Below, one piece after another: positions 16,911 to 23,995 of a DNA stretch of 64,000 nucleotides. This DNA comes from Prevotella sp. Rep29 (GTDB lineage Bacteria; Bacteroidota; Bacteroidia; Bacteroidales; Bacteroidaceae): assembly GCF_019551475.1 (NCBI RefSeq), contig NZ_CP047159.1, positions 1-64,000 of the forward strand, read 5' to 3'. The notes below the pieces were generated by a model. It did no database searches. It was not told the origin of the DNA and saw nothing but the letters and a program-made list of their open reading frames with translations. Position 1 is the first letter of the stretch. The number at the start of each line of letters is the position of its first letter. The position numbers were made by a program, and so were the translations under genes.

Positions 16911-19016
16911 ATGAAGAAGAAAATTTGTATGCTGGCGGTATTCGCATTGCCGTTGACCGTCGGTGCTCAGAGCATTCAGTATCCTGTGACGGAAAAGGGG
17001 ACGACGGTCGATACCTATTTCGGAACGGAAGTGAAAGACCCTTATCGCTGGTTGGAGGACGACCGCAGTGCGAAGACTGCGGCATGGGTAGAGGCAGAAA
17101 ATGCCGTTACCGACAGCTACATCCGGAAGATTCCTTTCCGCTCGAAGTTGCTCAAACGATTGAAAGAGGTGTCTAACTACGAAAAGGTAGGCACACCGTT
17201 CAAGCGTCACGGCAAGTGGTATTTCTACAAGAACGACGGTTTGCAGAACCAGAGTGTGCTCTACGTGATGGACGAACTGGGCGGTACGCCGCGCGTGTTC
17301 CTCGACCCGAACAAACTGAGCGACGACGGAACGGTGGCTTTGAAGGGCATTTACTTCTCGCACAACGGGAAGTACATGGCTTACAGCGTGTCGCGAAGCG
17401 GTTCCGACTGGACGGAGTTTTACGTGATGGATGTCGCTACGGGGCAGCTCTTGAACGACCATGTGGAGTGGACGAAGTTTTCCGGAGCAGCGTGGTATAA
17501 GGACGGTTTCTATTATTCCACCTACGACCGCCCGACTGCCGGCAAGGAATATTCACACATCAATGAGGGGCATAAAATCTATTACCACAAAATCGGCACC
17601 CCGCAGAGCGAGGACGAACTGTTCTATCAGAACCCTGCCCACCCGAAACGCTTCTACAGCGTGAGTGTCAACGAGGAAGAGACGATGATGTTCCTCTACG
17701 AGAGTGGCGAGGGAAATGGCAACGGACTCTACGTGAGAGACTTGCGCAAGCCCAACAGCCAGTTCATCCAGATGACGTCAAACATGGACTTCGACAATAG
17801 TGTCGTGGAGATTGTCGGTGACAAAATCTATCTGTTCACCAACGACGGAGCGCCGAAAAACCGCATCATGGTGACCGACATCGCGCATCCGGGACGCAAA
17901 GACTGGAAGGTGTTTATCCCCGAAGGCGAGAATGTGCTGCAAAGTGCGGGGCTGTACGACTGGAAATGGATTCTGAAATACAGCCAGGACGCATCAACCC
18001 ACATCTATCTCTATGGCGACAACGGGCAGCGCATCCGTGAAATCAAACTCCCCGGCGTCGGCTCGGCAAGCTTCAGCGGCGACAAAGACCAGAAGGAAAT
18101 GTTCTATACCTTCTCAACCTTTACCGTTCCCGGAACCATCTATCGCTATGACGTGGCTCAGGACAAGAGCACACTCTACGCAGCACCGAAGGTGAACTTC
18201 AACCTGAACGGCTTCGAGAGCAAGCAAGTCTTCTTCACCAGCAAGGACGGAACGCGTGTGCCGATGTTCCTCACCTACAAGAAAGGCATGAAACTCAACG
18301 GCAACAATCCCGTCTATCTCTACGGCTACGGCGGCTTCAACCTCGGCATGTATCCCGGATTCTCTGCCACACGCATACCGTTCATTGAGAATGGCGGCAT
18401 CTATGTGTTGGTCAACCTGCGCGGCGGCAACGAGTATGGAGAGGAGTGGCACCTCGCTGGAACGAAGATGCGCAAGCAGAACGTGTTCGACGACTTCATC
18501 TCGGCAGCCGAATATCTCATCGCCAATAAGTACACGAACAAGAACAAGATAGCCATCATCGGCGGTTCAAACGGCGGTCTGCTCGTCGGTGCCTGCATGA
18601 CACAGCGTCCCGACCTCTTCCGCGTTGCCATCCCGCAGGTGGGTGTGATGGACATGCTGCGCTATCACAAGTTCACCATCGGTTGGAACTGGGCGCCCGA
18701 CTATGGCACGAGCGAAGACTCAAAGGAAATGTTTGAATACCTGAAAGGCTATTCGCCGCTGCACAATCTGAAGAAAGGAGTCGAATATCCCGCCACGCTC
18801 GTCACCACTGCCGACCACGACGACCGCGTCGTTCCGGCACACTCGTTCAAGTTTGCTGCCACGCTGCAGGAGTGTCACAAGGGCGACCGCCCCGTGCTCA
18901 TCCGCATCGACAGCAAGGCAGGCCACGGCAGTGGAAAGCCGATGAGCAAAGTGCTCGAGGAGCAAGCCGACATCTACGGCTTCATCATGTATAATCTGGG
19001 AATGAAGGTCAAGTAG
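16911..19016 (+). CDS. Secreted prolyl oligopeptidase family serine peptidase (S9A)
   Basis: The 701-residue enzyme has a signal peptide (LPLTVGAQ), an N-terminal beta-propeller (YPVTEKGTTVDTYFG, DPYRWLEDDRS, repeats of W-Y-x-D and Y-Y-x-K blades to about residue 420) and a C-terminal alpha/beta hydrolase domain. The catalytic Ser lies in IIGGSNGGLLVGACM, the Asp in TADHDDRVVPAHS and the His in SKAGHGSGKP. It cuts short peptides after proline, probably in the periplasm. It ends at a strong stem-loop terminator (19049-19088). Confidence 0.95.
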   Translation: MKKKICMLAVFALPLTVGAQSIQYPVTEKGTTVDTYFGTEVKDPYRWLEDDRSAKTAAWVEAENAVTDSYIRKIPFRSKLLKRLKEVSNYEKVGTPFKRHGKWYFYKNDGLQNQSVLYVMDELGGTPRVFLDPNKLSDDGTVALKGIYFSHNGKYMAYSVSRSGSDWTEFYVMDVATGQLLNDHVEWTKFSGAAWYKDGFYYSTYDRPTAGKEYSHINEGHKIYYHKIGTPQSEDELFYQNPAHPKRFYSVSVNEEETMMFLYESGEGNGNGLYVRDLRKPNSQFIQMTSNMDFDNSVVEIVGDKIYLFTNDGAPKNRIMVTDIAHPGRKDWKVFIPEGENVLQSAGLYDWKWILKYSQDASTHIYLYGDNGQRIREIKLPGVGSASFSGDKDQKEMFYTFSTFTVPGTIYRYDVAQDKSTLYAAPKVNFNLNGFESKQVFFTSKDGTRVPMFLTYKKGMKLNGNNPVYLYGYGGFNLGMYPGFSATRIPFIENGGIYVLVNLRGGNEYGEEWHLAGTKMRKQNVFDDFISAAEYLIANKYTNKNKIAIIGGSNGGLLVGACMTQRPDLFRVAIPQVGVMDMLRYHKFTIGWNWAPDYGTSEDSKEMFEYLKGYSPLHNLKKGVEYPATLVTTADHDDRVVPAHSFKFAATLQECHKGDRPVLIRIDSKAGHGSGKPMSKVLEEQADIYGFIMYNLGMKVK

Positions 19017-19048
19017 TATTCCACATTATTATATATATAGGAGACACT

Positions 19049-19088
19049 ATCCGCAATGTCACACCGTTGGCATTGCGGATATTTTTTT
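19049..19088 (+). terminator. Intrinsic terminator after the prolyl oligopeptidase gene
   Basis: TATCCGCAATG and CATTGCGGATA form an 11-bp perfect stem with an 11-nt loop, followed by a run of seven T. Confidence 0.88.
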
Positions 19089-19235
19089 GTCCAAGCGGAG
19101 CGTCCATGACAGGCAAGGTTATAGCCATTTCCAGCGGAATCCATCCTCCGGATGCGACAGAAACGCTTAACCCCAATCGGTTCGTCATACATGACAATGG
19201 CCGATTTGAGTTTGATATAAGCCTCCTCCGTGAAC

Positions 19236-19424
19236 TGTATATTTATGCAAGTACTGTATATTTATACACAAACATAAACACTTGGTTATCAATATGTTAA
19301 CTTTGGGTTTCCAAAAGTGCCACTTTTGCGTTCTAAAAGTGCCACTTTTAGCGCCTAAAAGTGGCACTTTCGCACGCTGAAAGTTGAACTTTTGCAATGC
19401 CATTTCAAAACGTATGAATATGCA
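19236..19424. repeat. 22-bp palindrome-array element, copy 2 (variant layout)
   Basis: Four contiguous 22-bp units start at 19311, 19333, 19355 and 19377 (middles TGCCA, TGCCA, TGGCA, TTGAA). Two 14-mers lie to the left (TGTATATTTATGCA 19236-19249; TGTATATTTATACA 19255-19268) and a looser CGTATGAATATGCA lies to the right (19411-19424). GTTATCAATATGTTA in the spacer resembles the spacer of copy 4. The 14-mers here are 19 bp apart, not 21-22, and the total is 189 bp, so it is a diverged or rearranged member. The rest of 19089-19540 shows no gene I can support. Confidence 0.8.
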
Positions 19425-19546
19425 AAGCGAGAATATGGCATTTTTCGACAGTATAAAAAGTCCCCGGAATGGTCTTTTTGCGTCCTTTACTCCTGGGAAT
19501 CTCATCTTTTTTTATTTTAACATACCCTTTTCTCATTCTTTTTTTG

Positions 19547-19605
19547 TATATTTGCAAAACATACAAAATTAAAGGTGTGACGTTTTGGCGGATAGCATAT
19601 CCGCC
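19547..19605 (+). promoter_or_regulatory. -7 box and palindrome upstream of the island
   Basis: TATATTTG at 19547-19554 fits a Bacteroidetes -7 element but has no TTG at the right distance. It is followed by the palindrome GGCGGATAGCATATCCGCC (19587-19605), the first of six CGGATA-NNN-TATCCG sites in this region. Both lie ahead of the first small membrane-protein gene. Confidence 0.35.
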
Positions 19606-19647
19606 CCATCCGGGATTTCCTTTTAAATGATTAAATGAAAAGCAGAG

Positions 19648-20028
19648 ATGATACACATTAAACCTTTTGACTATATTTTTTATAGGATTGCAACATCTAA
19701 ATTCTATCAAAAGTTAGATTCTAAAACACCTTATATTTGGGCTTTTGGATCATTGTCATTTTGTCAGCTATGCAATGTCTTAACAATAATTGGAATATTT
19801 CAAACTATTCACGGAAAAAATATTCTATCAATTCCAAATTTGAGTATGAAAATAGGTATTCCTTTAGGTGTTTTTAATATACTCTTTGTAACAACTGAGA
19901 AGAAATATCGGTGGCTTATTGAAAAATATAAAAATGAAGAAAACAGGACTCTCAAAGGCTGGTTTGTTATTTCTTATGTAACAATTTCCATATTAACGTT
20001 TTTAATTATTACAGATTTCTGCCTATGA
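19648..20028 (+). CDS. Small membrane protein, island paralogue 1
   Basis: The 126-residue protein has three or so hydrophobic segments (IWAFGSLSFCQLCNVLTIIG; IGIPLGVFNILFVTT; WFVISYVTISILTFLIITDF) with a charged loop EKKYRWLIEKYKNEENRTLKG between the last two. The N-terminus YIFYRIATSKFYQKLDSKTP and the loop/last-helix pattern recur in the proteins at 20957 and, more weakly, 23464, so the three form a family. Such small FYRI-type proteins are common as unannotated genes in Bacteroidetes. The base composition is strongly AT-rich compared with the flanking genes, a sign of recent gain. Function unknown; an immunity-protein role is only a hypothesis. Confidence 0.65.
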   Translation: MIHIKPFDYIFYRIATSKFYQKLDSKTPYIWAFGSLSFCQLCNVLTIIGIFQTIHGKNILSIPNLSMKIGIPLGVFNILFVTTEKKYRWLIEKYKNEENRTLKGWFVISYVTISILTFLIITDFCL

Positions 20029-20056
20029 TATTGTCTTGAAAATTTAAATACGTTAT

Positions 20057-20327
20057 ATGAACCGCCTTCTCCTCTATATCGCCCCCCGTTCGTTCGGATA
20101 TGCTATCCGAACGGGCTTAATATCAGCATTTGCAATGCGACTTTATAGACAAAACAAGCGGAAAGTTTTTGGGGATTACAATTGCCTTCCCCTTCGGACA
20201 GCGAACGTTGTTTCCCTATATTCAAAACGGTCGGATAACATATCCGCCCGAACGGGGGAACGATCCGTACAATAATCCAAAATGCTTAGAATATTGGGCA
20301 GATATGTATATGAAATTAAGCCGTTAA
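20057..20327 (+). pseudogene. Remnant ORFs spanning island repeat copy 1
   Basis: An ATG at 20057 starts MNRLLLYIAP, close to the signal-peptide start at 20858, but repeat sequence interrupts it at once. In another frame, 20121-20327 stays open and reads ...CDFIDKTSGKFLGIT, PYIQNGRITYPPERG and LEYWADMYMKLSR, a plausible C-terminal protein fragment without a start codon other than TTG (20130). The same frame is kept in copy 2 (21364-21505), which ends earlier. I read this as fused pieces of decayed genes. No family recognised. Confidence 0.35.
20087..20258 (+). repeat. Island repeat, copy 1 (with internal insertion)
   Basis: From CCGTTCGTTCGGATATGC to CGAACGGGG this segment matches 21364-21505, except for about 29 extra bases around 20181-20210. 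It contains palindromes CGGATATGCTATCCG (20095-20109), GCATTTGCAATGC (about 20126-20138) and CGGATAACATATCCG (20232-20246). Confidence 0.75.
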
Positions 20328-20339
20328 ATGATAGTCGTT

Positions 20340-20819
20340 ATGAAGAATTATTTCTTTTTATTTGTGTTTCTTCTGAGTATAACCTCCTGTTATCCTCCTA
20401 AAATTGTTTATGGGATAGAAGAAATATTATCTGACATGGATCAAGATTCTCTCAGAGTACAAATAATAACGGGATTTACAAGAGGTTTTTCCATTAGTCC
20501 TTACTCTACATTTCATCTTGAAATATCCAATGAAACGGGAGAAAATATCTTTATGTGCAAAAAAACAACATTGACTTTGGAAGTTCCTTCCGTTACTTTA
20601 GAATTTGAGAACAGAAGAGATTCTGTTTATCGTATTGATTCTCATAAAATGGAAAAAATATGGCTTTATTTTAGATTAGATGATTCAGAACGTCTTCTTT
20701 ATAAATTTAAAATGGGTCACAAATTAAACCTAATACTTCATTTTGAAGATGTTGACGGAAAGTCTATAACCAAGCAAATTCTTTTAAAACCAATAAAGCT
20801 CATTAATCCGGTCCGTTAA
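20340..20819 (+). CDS. Hypothetical lipoprotein of the AT-rich island
   Basis: The 159-residue product starts MKNYFFLFVFLLSITSC, a clear lipoprotein signal with Cys about residue 17; I prefer this ATG (20340) to one four codons upstream. The mature part looks all-beta: TFHLEISNETGENIFMCKK, LTLEVPSVTLEFENRRD, KIWLYFRLDDSERLLYKFK, LILHFEDVDGKSITKQILL, a pattern like a single Ig-like domain. It sits between repeat copy 1 and a truncated signal-peptide ORF. AT-rich like its neighbours. Not recognised; possibly a surface or periplasmic partner of the small membrane proteins. Confidence 0.6.
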   Translation: MKNYFFLFVFLLSITSCYPPKIVYGIEEILSDMDQDSLRVQIITGFTRGFSISPYSTFHLEISNETGENIFMCKKTTLTLEVPSVTLEFENRRDSVYRIDSHKMEKIWLYFRLDDSERLLYKFKMGHKLNLILHFEDVDGKSITKQILLKPIKLINPVR

Positions 20820-20857
20820 AAGTTACAAAAATATTGACAAATGAGTCTCCACAATAT

Positions 20858-20947
20858 ATGAACCGCTTTCTTCTCCATATCGCCCTCTTGCTATGCGCCT
20901 TACAGGTGCATGGGAATTCTCGGTCTCCCATCAACTATGCCATTTAA
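20858..20947 (+). pseudogene. Truncated secreted-protein 5' end (29 codons)
   Basis: ATG at 20858 opens a good signal peptide (MNRFLLHIALLLCALQVHG) but the frame stops after nine more codons. The 27 bp at 20891-20917 recur exactly at 23934-23960, where they sit near the end of another short open stretch. This looks like the 5' remnant of a repeated secreted-protein gene, broken by recombination. Confidence 0.45.
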
Positions 20948-20956
20948 ATAATTGAC

Positions 20957-21340
20957 ATGATGAAAACATTATTTTATTATTGTTATTACAGAATAGCACA
21001 AGGATATCGCTTCTGTGGAGATGGTGATTATTTAGACTGGGGATACCGGATCTTATTTGCAACATTTGCTTTTATCGAAGCATCAATAGTAGTTCCTATC
21101 TCTCGTATTTTAGGTATAAAGTCATTAATAAAGAGTGGTTTTATTTTGATATTGATACCTATTATTCTGTTGTATGTGCGTACGTTTTTTATACCCATAC
21201 AGTGCAAAAAACAGAAATTCGAACAATTAGAAAAACGCTATAAAAATGAAAAGCATAAAAGATTAAAAGGATGGTTAGTTACGATATATGCTATTGGTAC
21301 ACTTGTATTATTCATATTATCATGTGTGATTTATGCATAA
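20957..21340 (+). CDS. Small membrane protein, island paralogue 2
   Basis: The 127-residue protein (two adjacent ATGs at 20957 and 20960) has an N-terminus FYYCYYRIAQGYRFCGDGDY, hydrophobic segments around residues 28-50, 55-78 and 103-125, and the loop KQKFEQLEKRYKNEKHKRLKGW before the last helix. The loop aligns with paralogue 1 (KYKNEENRTLKGW), and the topology is the same. AT-rich; it directly precedes repeat copy 2. Function unknown. Confidence 0.65.
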   Translation: MMKTLFYYCYYRIAQGYRFCGDGDYLDWGYRILFATFAFIEASIVVPISRILGIKSLIKSGFILILIPIILLYVRTFFIPIQCKKQKFEQLEKRYKNEKHKRLKGWLVTIYAIGTLVLFILSCVIYA

Positions 21341-21363
21341 ATGCTTTAATGTGACAAAATCCT

Positions 21364-21505
21364 CCGTTCGTTCGGATATGCTATCCGAACGGGCTTAATA
21401 TCAGCATTTGCAATGCGACTTTATAGACAAAACAAGCGGAAAGTTTTTGGGGATTACAAATCCCTATATTCAAAACGGTCGGATAACATATCCGCCCGAA
21501 CGGGG
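21364..21505 (+). repeat. Island repeat, copy 2
   Basis: This matches 20087-20258 without the 29-bp insertion. It holds CGGATATGCTATCCG (21373-21387) and CGGATAACATATCCG (21480-21494). An open frame through it reads GKFLGITNPYIQNGR and stops after PPERGYI. Its 3' part is included in the 184-bp duplication made by the insertion sequence, so a third partial copy exists at 23281-23372. Confidence 0.75.
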
Positions 21506-21597
21506 TTATATTTAAGGGGCGATATGCCATAAATGTTTTTTGTTAAAACTCTTATTTTATGTATGATAATACGATAAACAAAATATTTAAATTATTA
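21414..21597 (+). repeat. 184-bp target-site duplication, left copy
   Basis: Bases 21414-21597 (TGCGACTTTATAGAC ... AAATTATTA) are repeated without difference at 23281-23464, immediately on the two sides of the insertion sequence. Confidence 0.93.
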
Positions 21598-23280
21598 CCT
21601 GACTTCATCACTTTTTTGCGCCATCATATAGCGCACAATGATAATCAGCGAGTTACGTAAAATTATTGGGTGGTTTGGGTGGCGCAAGCGAAAAACGTGT
21701 ACCTTTGCACCATGTATGTACGCAAGAAACACAATCGTTCCGGCTCTACAAGTGTGGTAGTGGTCAGTAAAGCGAGTGGAAAGTATAAAGAAATAAAATC
21801 GTTTGGCTCCTCTACATCCGAAGAGGAAATACATTCATTATGCGATAAGGCTGCTGCATGGATACGTTCATTTGGCGGTCAGCAAGAACTTGACTTTGAT
21901 GACCGCAAGGGAAAGGAAGTCGAGGAGACAGAGCGTTTCCTTAGCAATATTGACAACGTGTTGATAAACGGTACTCGGCTTCTGCTTGATCAAGTCTATG
22001 ACAGCATCGGCTTCAACCGGATTCCCGATGAGATTCTGCGTCATTTGGTAATCGCAAGGGTGTCGCAGCCCAGAAGCAAACTTGCCACAGTAGATTACCT
22101 GAAGTCATATTATGATGAAGATGTTGACCTCAACCACATCTATCGCTACATGGACAAGCTCTACAATACCCAGATGGAGCTTGCGCAGCAGATTAGCGTA
22201 GAGCACACCCGGAAACTGTTCGGAGGCAAGATTGGATTGATGTTCTACGACGTGACGACGCTCTACTTTGAGACAGCACAGACGGACGTATTGCGTGAAC
22301 CGGGGTTTTCAAAGGATGGAAAGACGGCAGAGTCACAGGTTATACTCGGTCTGCTTGTATCAGAAGGAGGCTACCCGCTTTCATACTCTCTGTTCAACGG
22401 CAGCCAGTATGAGGGCTTCACCATGATACCAATGATAGATGACTTCAAGCAGCGTTTCAATCTGGGGAAAGATTTTGTTGTGGTGGCAGACTCAGGCTTG
22501 ATGAACAAGAACAATGTCACTTTGCTGCAGGAGGCTGGCTACAACTACATACTTGGAGCCCGCATCAAGAGCGAGAGCGCAAGCGTGAAGCAATGGATTC
22601 TCTCTTTAGAGAAGGTTGATAAAGCCTGTTACGACTACAAACGTGAGAATGGGGAAAGACTTATCGTCAGTTATTCCGACAAGCGTGCAAAGAAGGATGC
22701 CTACAACCGTGACCGCGGAATTGTCCGATTGAGAAAAGCCTATAAGACCGGACGCATCACGAAGAGTCAGGTGAACAAGCGTGGCTACAACAAGTTTCTT
22801 GAAATCAGCAAGGACATAGAAGTCGTCATCAGCGAAGAGAAGATTGCAGAGGACTGCCAGTGGGACGGACTCAAGGGCTACATCACCAATACAGACCTTG
22901 ACGCCGAGCGTGTCATTGCCGAGTATCATGGACTCTGGGTGGTGGAACGTGCATTCCGTATTTCAAAAGGAACTCTGGAAATGCGTCCGATGTTTCATTT
23001 TACAGAACGTAGGATAGAGGCACATGTCTGCATTTGCTTCATCGCCTATAAGGTATATAAGGAACTGGAGCGACTCATTGCCATTAACAAGATTGGGATG
23101 AGTGTCGATAAGGTGCTTGAGGCAGCCAAAACTATCACGACAATCAGGGTAAGGATGCCTAAAAACGGGACTTACTTCACTAAGACACTCTTCTTGACGG
23201 AGAAGCACCTCGCAGTGAAACCACTTTTCGACATATCTGGCAACAAATCTTAATTTGGGTGGCGCATTGACGAAGTCAGG
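21598..23280 (+). mobile_element. IS1634-type insertion sequence, copy 1 (1683 bp)
   Basis: The element runs from CCTGACTTCATCAC to TGACGAAGTCAGG. The terminal inverted repeats share CCTGACTTC-R-TCA, and an inner TGCGCCA at the left end is inverted to TGGCGCA near the right end. TTTGGGTGGCGCA occurs twice in the same direction, once just before the transposase promoter and once near the right end. It encodes one transposase on the + strand. It is flanked by a perfect 184-bp direct repeat, an extreme length but in keeping with IS1634/IS1549 elements, which make long and variable duplications. A copy of the same length lies at 61589-63271. Confidence 0.93.
21712..23253 (+). CDS. IS1634-family DDE transposase (copy 1)
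   Basis: The 513-residue transposase starts at ATG 21712 (MYVRKKHNRSGSTSV), only four bases after a -7 box TACCTTTG (21700-21707) carried by the element; a longer reading from 21670 passes through that box. Catalytic residues are visible as Asp in GLMFYDVTTLYFE, Asp in VVVADSGLMNKNNVT and Glu in HGLWVVERAFRISKGTLEMR, with the insertion-domain sequence typical of the IS4-like/IS1634 group. The C-terminus (EAHVCICFIAYKVYKELER) is also typical. The frame is intact, so the element may be active. Its translation is the same as that of copy 2. Confidence 0.95.
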   Translation: MYVRKKHNRSGSTSVVVVSKASGKYKEIKSFGSSTSEEEIHSLCDKAAAWIRSFGGQQELDFDDRKGKEVEETERFLSNIDNVLINGTRLLLDQVYDSIGFNRIPDEILRHLVIARVSQPRSKLATVDYLKSYYDEDVDLNHIYRYMDKLYNTQMELAQQISVEHTRKLFGGKIGLMFYDVTTLYFETAQTDVLREPGFSKDGKTAESQVILGLLVSEGGYPLSYSLFNGSQYEGFTMIPMIDDFKQRFNLGKDFVVVADSGLMNKNNVTLLQEAGYNYILGARIKSESASVKQWILSLEKVDKACYDYKRENGERLIVSYSDKRAKKDAYNRDRGIVRLRKAYKTGRITKSQVNKRGYNKFLEISKDIEVVISEEKIAEDCQWDGLKGYITNTDLDAERVIAEYHGLWVVERAFRISKGTLEMRPMFHFTERRIEAHVCICFIAYKVYKELERLIAINKIGMSVDKVLEAAKTITTIRVRMPKNGTYFTKTLFLTEKHLAVKPLFDISGNKS

Positions 23281-23464
23281 TGCGACTTTATAGACAAAAC
23301 AAGCGGAAAGTTTTTGGGGATTACAAATCCCTATATTCAAAACGGTCGGATAACATATCCGCCCGAACGGGGTTATATTTAAGGGGCGATATGCCATAAA
23401 TGTTTTTTGTTAAAACTCTTATTTTATGTATGATAATACGATAAACAAAATATTTAAATTATTA
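23281..23464 (+). repeat. 184-bp target-site duplication, right copy
   Basis: Identical to 21414-21597. Its last base is the A of the ATG of the gene at 23464. It includes one more CGGATAACATATCCG palindrome (23347-23361). Confidence 0.93.
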
Positions 23465-23892
23465 TGCTCTATATTATAGATTGGATTACTTGTTGCTGCT
23501 ATATGATGTTACGAAAAATTCATTATACAAAGACAGGAGCAGAAACATCAGCTGTTGCAAATACTTGTGTTATTACAGGTCTTTGGCTTATCATTATAAC
23601 AGATTTAATTTTATGGATAACTTATCCATCAATACTACAACGGATTTATAGTAAATCAAATGTATATAGTCTTTCTATGATAACAATAGCTATAGGTCTT
23701 ATCTATTTCCGTTATTACTATTTACGCAAAGACGCCATTTTATTAATGGAAAAACATTTTAATGAAAAAGGGCCACGCAATGTTTGGATTCTTTTTTTTA
23801 TTAATTTCTTTGTTTTAATTGGGAGCATTGTGGGATGTATTATTATGGGATTATATATAAAATCGCAGGGAATCATATTTGGAGGATGGTGA
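23464..23892 (+). CDS. Small membrane protein, island paralogue 3
   Basis: The 142-residue product has hydrophobic stretches at residues about 30-52, 68-86 and 106-132, and before the last helix the loop DAILLMEKHFNEKGPRNVW, similar in place and character to KYKNE/RYKNEK loops in paralogues 1 and 2. The start codon straddles the junction between the right 184-bp repeat and unique DNA; because the repeat restores the upstream sequence, the gene is intact. AT-rich. Function unknown. Confidence 0.6.
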   Translation: MLYIIDWITCCCYMMLRKIHYTKTGAETSAVANTCVITGLWLIIITDLILWITYPSILQRIYSKSNVYSLSMITIAIGLIYFRYYYLRKDAILLMEKHFNEKGPRNVWILFFINFFVLIGSIVGCIIMGLYIKSQGIIFGGW

Positions 23893-23995
23893 GAAATATA
23901 AAAAACAAAGACAACCTCGGCAGCTACCTCAAACTATGCGCCTTACAGGTGCATGGGAATGACAGCATTGACGCTGCCGGTGGGAAAATCTATTA
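23893..23995 (+). pseudogene. C-terminal remnant with the recurrent 27-bp block
   Basis: A frame without start codon reads NLGSYLKLCALQVHGN then DSIDAAGGKIY and a TAA at about 23993. It shares 27 bp (23934-23960) with the truncated signal-peptide ORF at 20858. It marks the right edge of the accessory island. Confidence 0.35.

Noticed and set aside
19067..19300. Possible short gene of about 77 codons after the prolyl oligopeptidase
   Set aside because: It starts inside the terminator stem-loop and runs through the 14-mers of repeat copy 2; no protein-like signal.
20087..21505. Integron attC-like cassette array
   Set aside because: The palindromes lack the paired R and L boxes of attC sites, cassettes are not regularly placed, and no integrase gene is present.
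21595..21834. Reverse-strand short ORF at the left end of the IS (also at the right copy)
   Set aside because: It overlaps the transposase promoter and 5' end and is repeated only because the IS is repeated.
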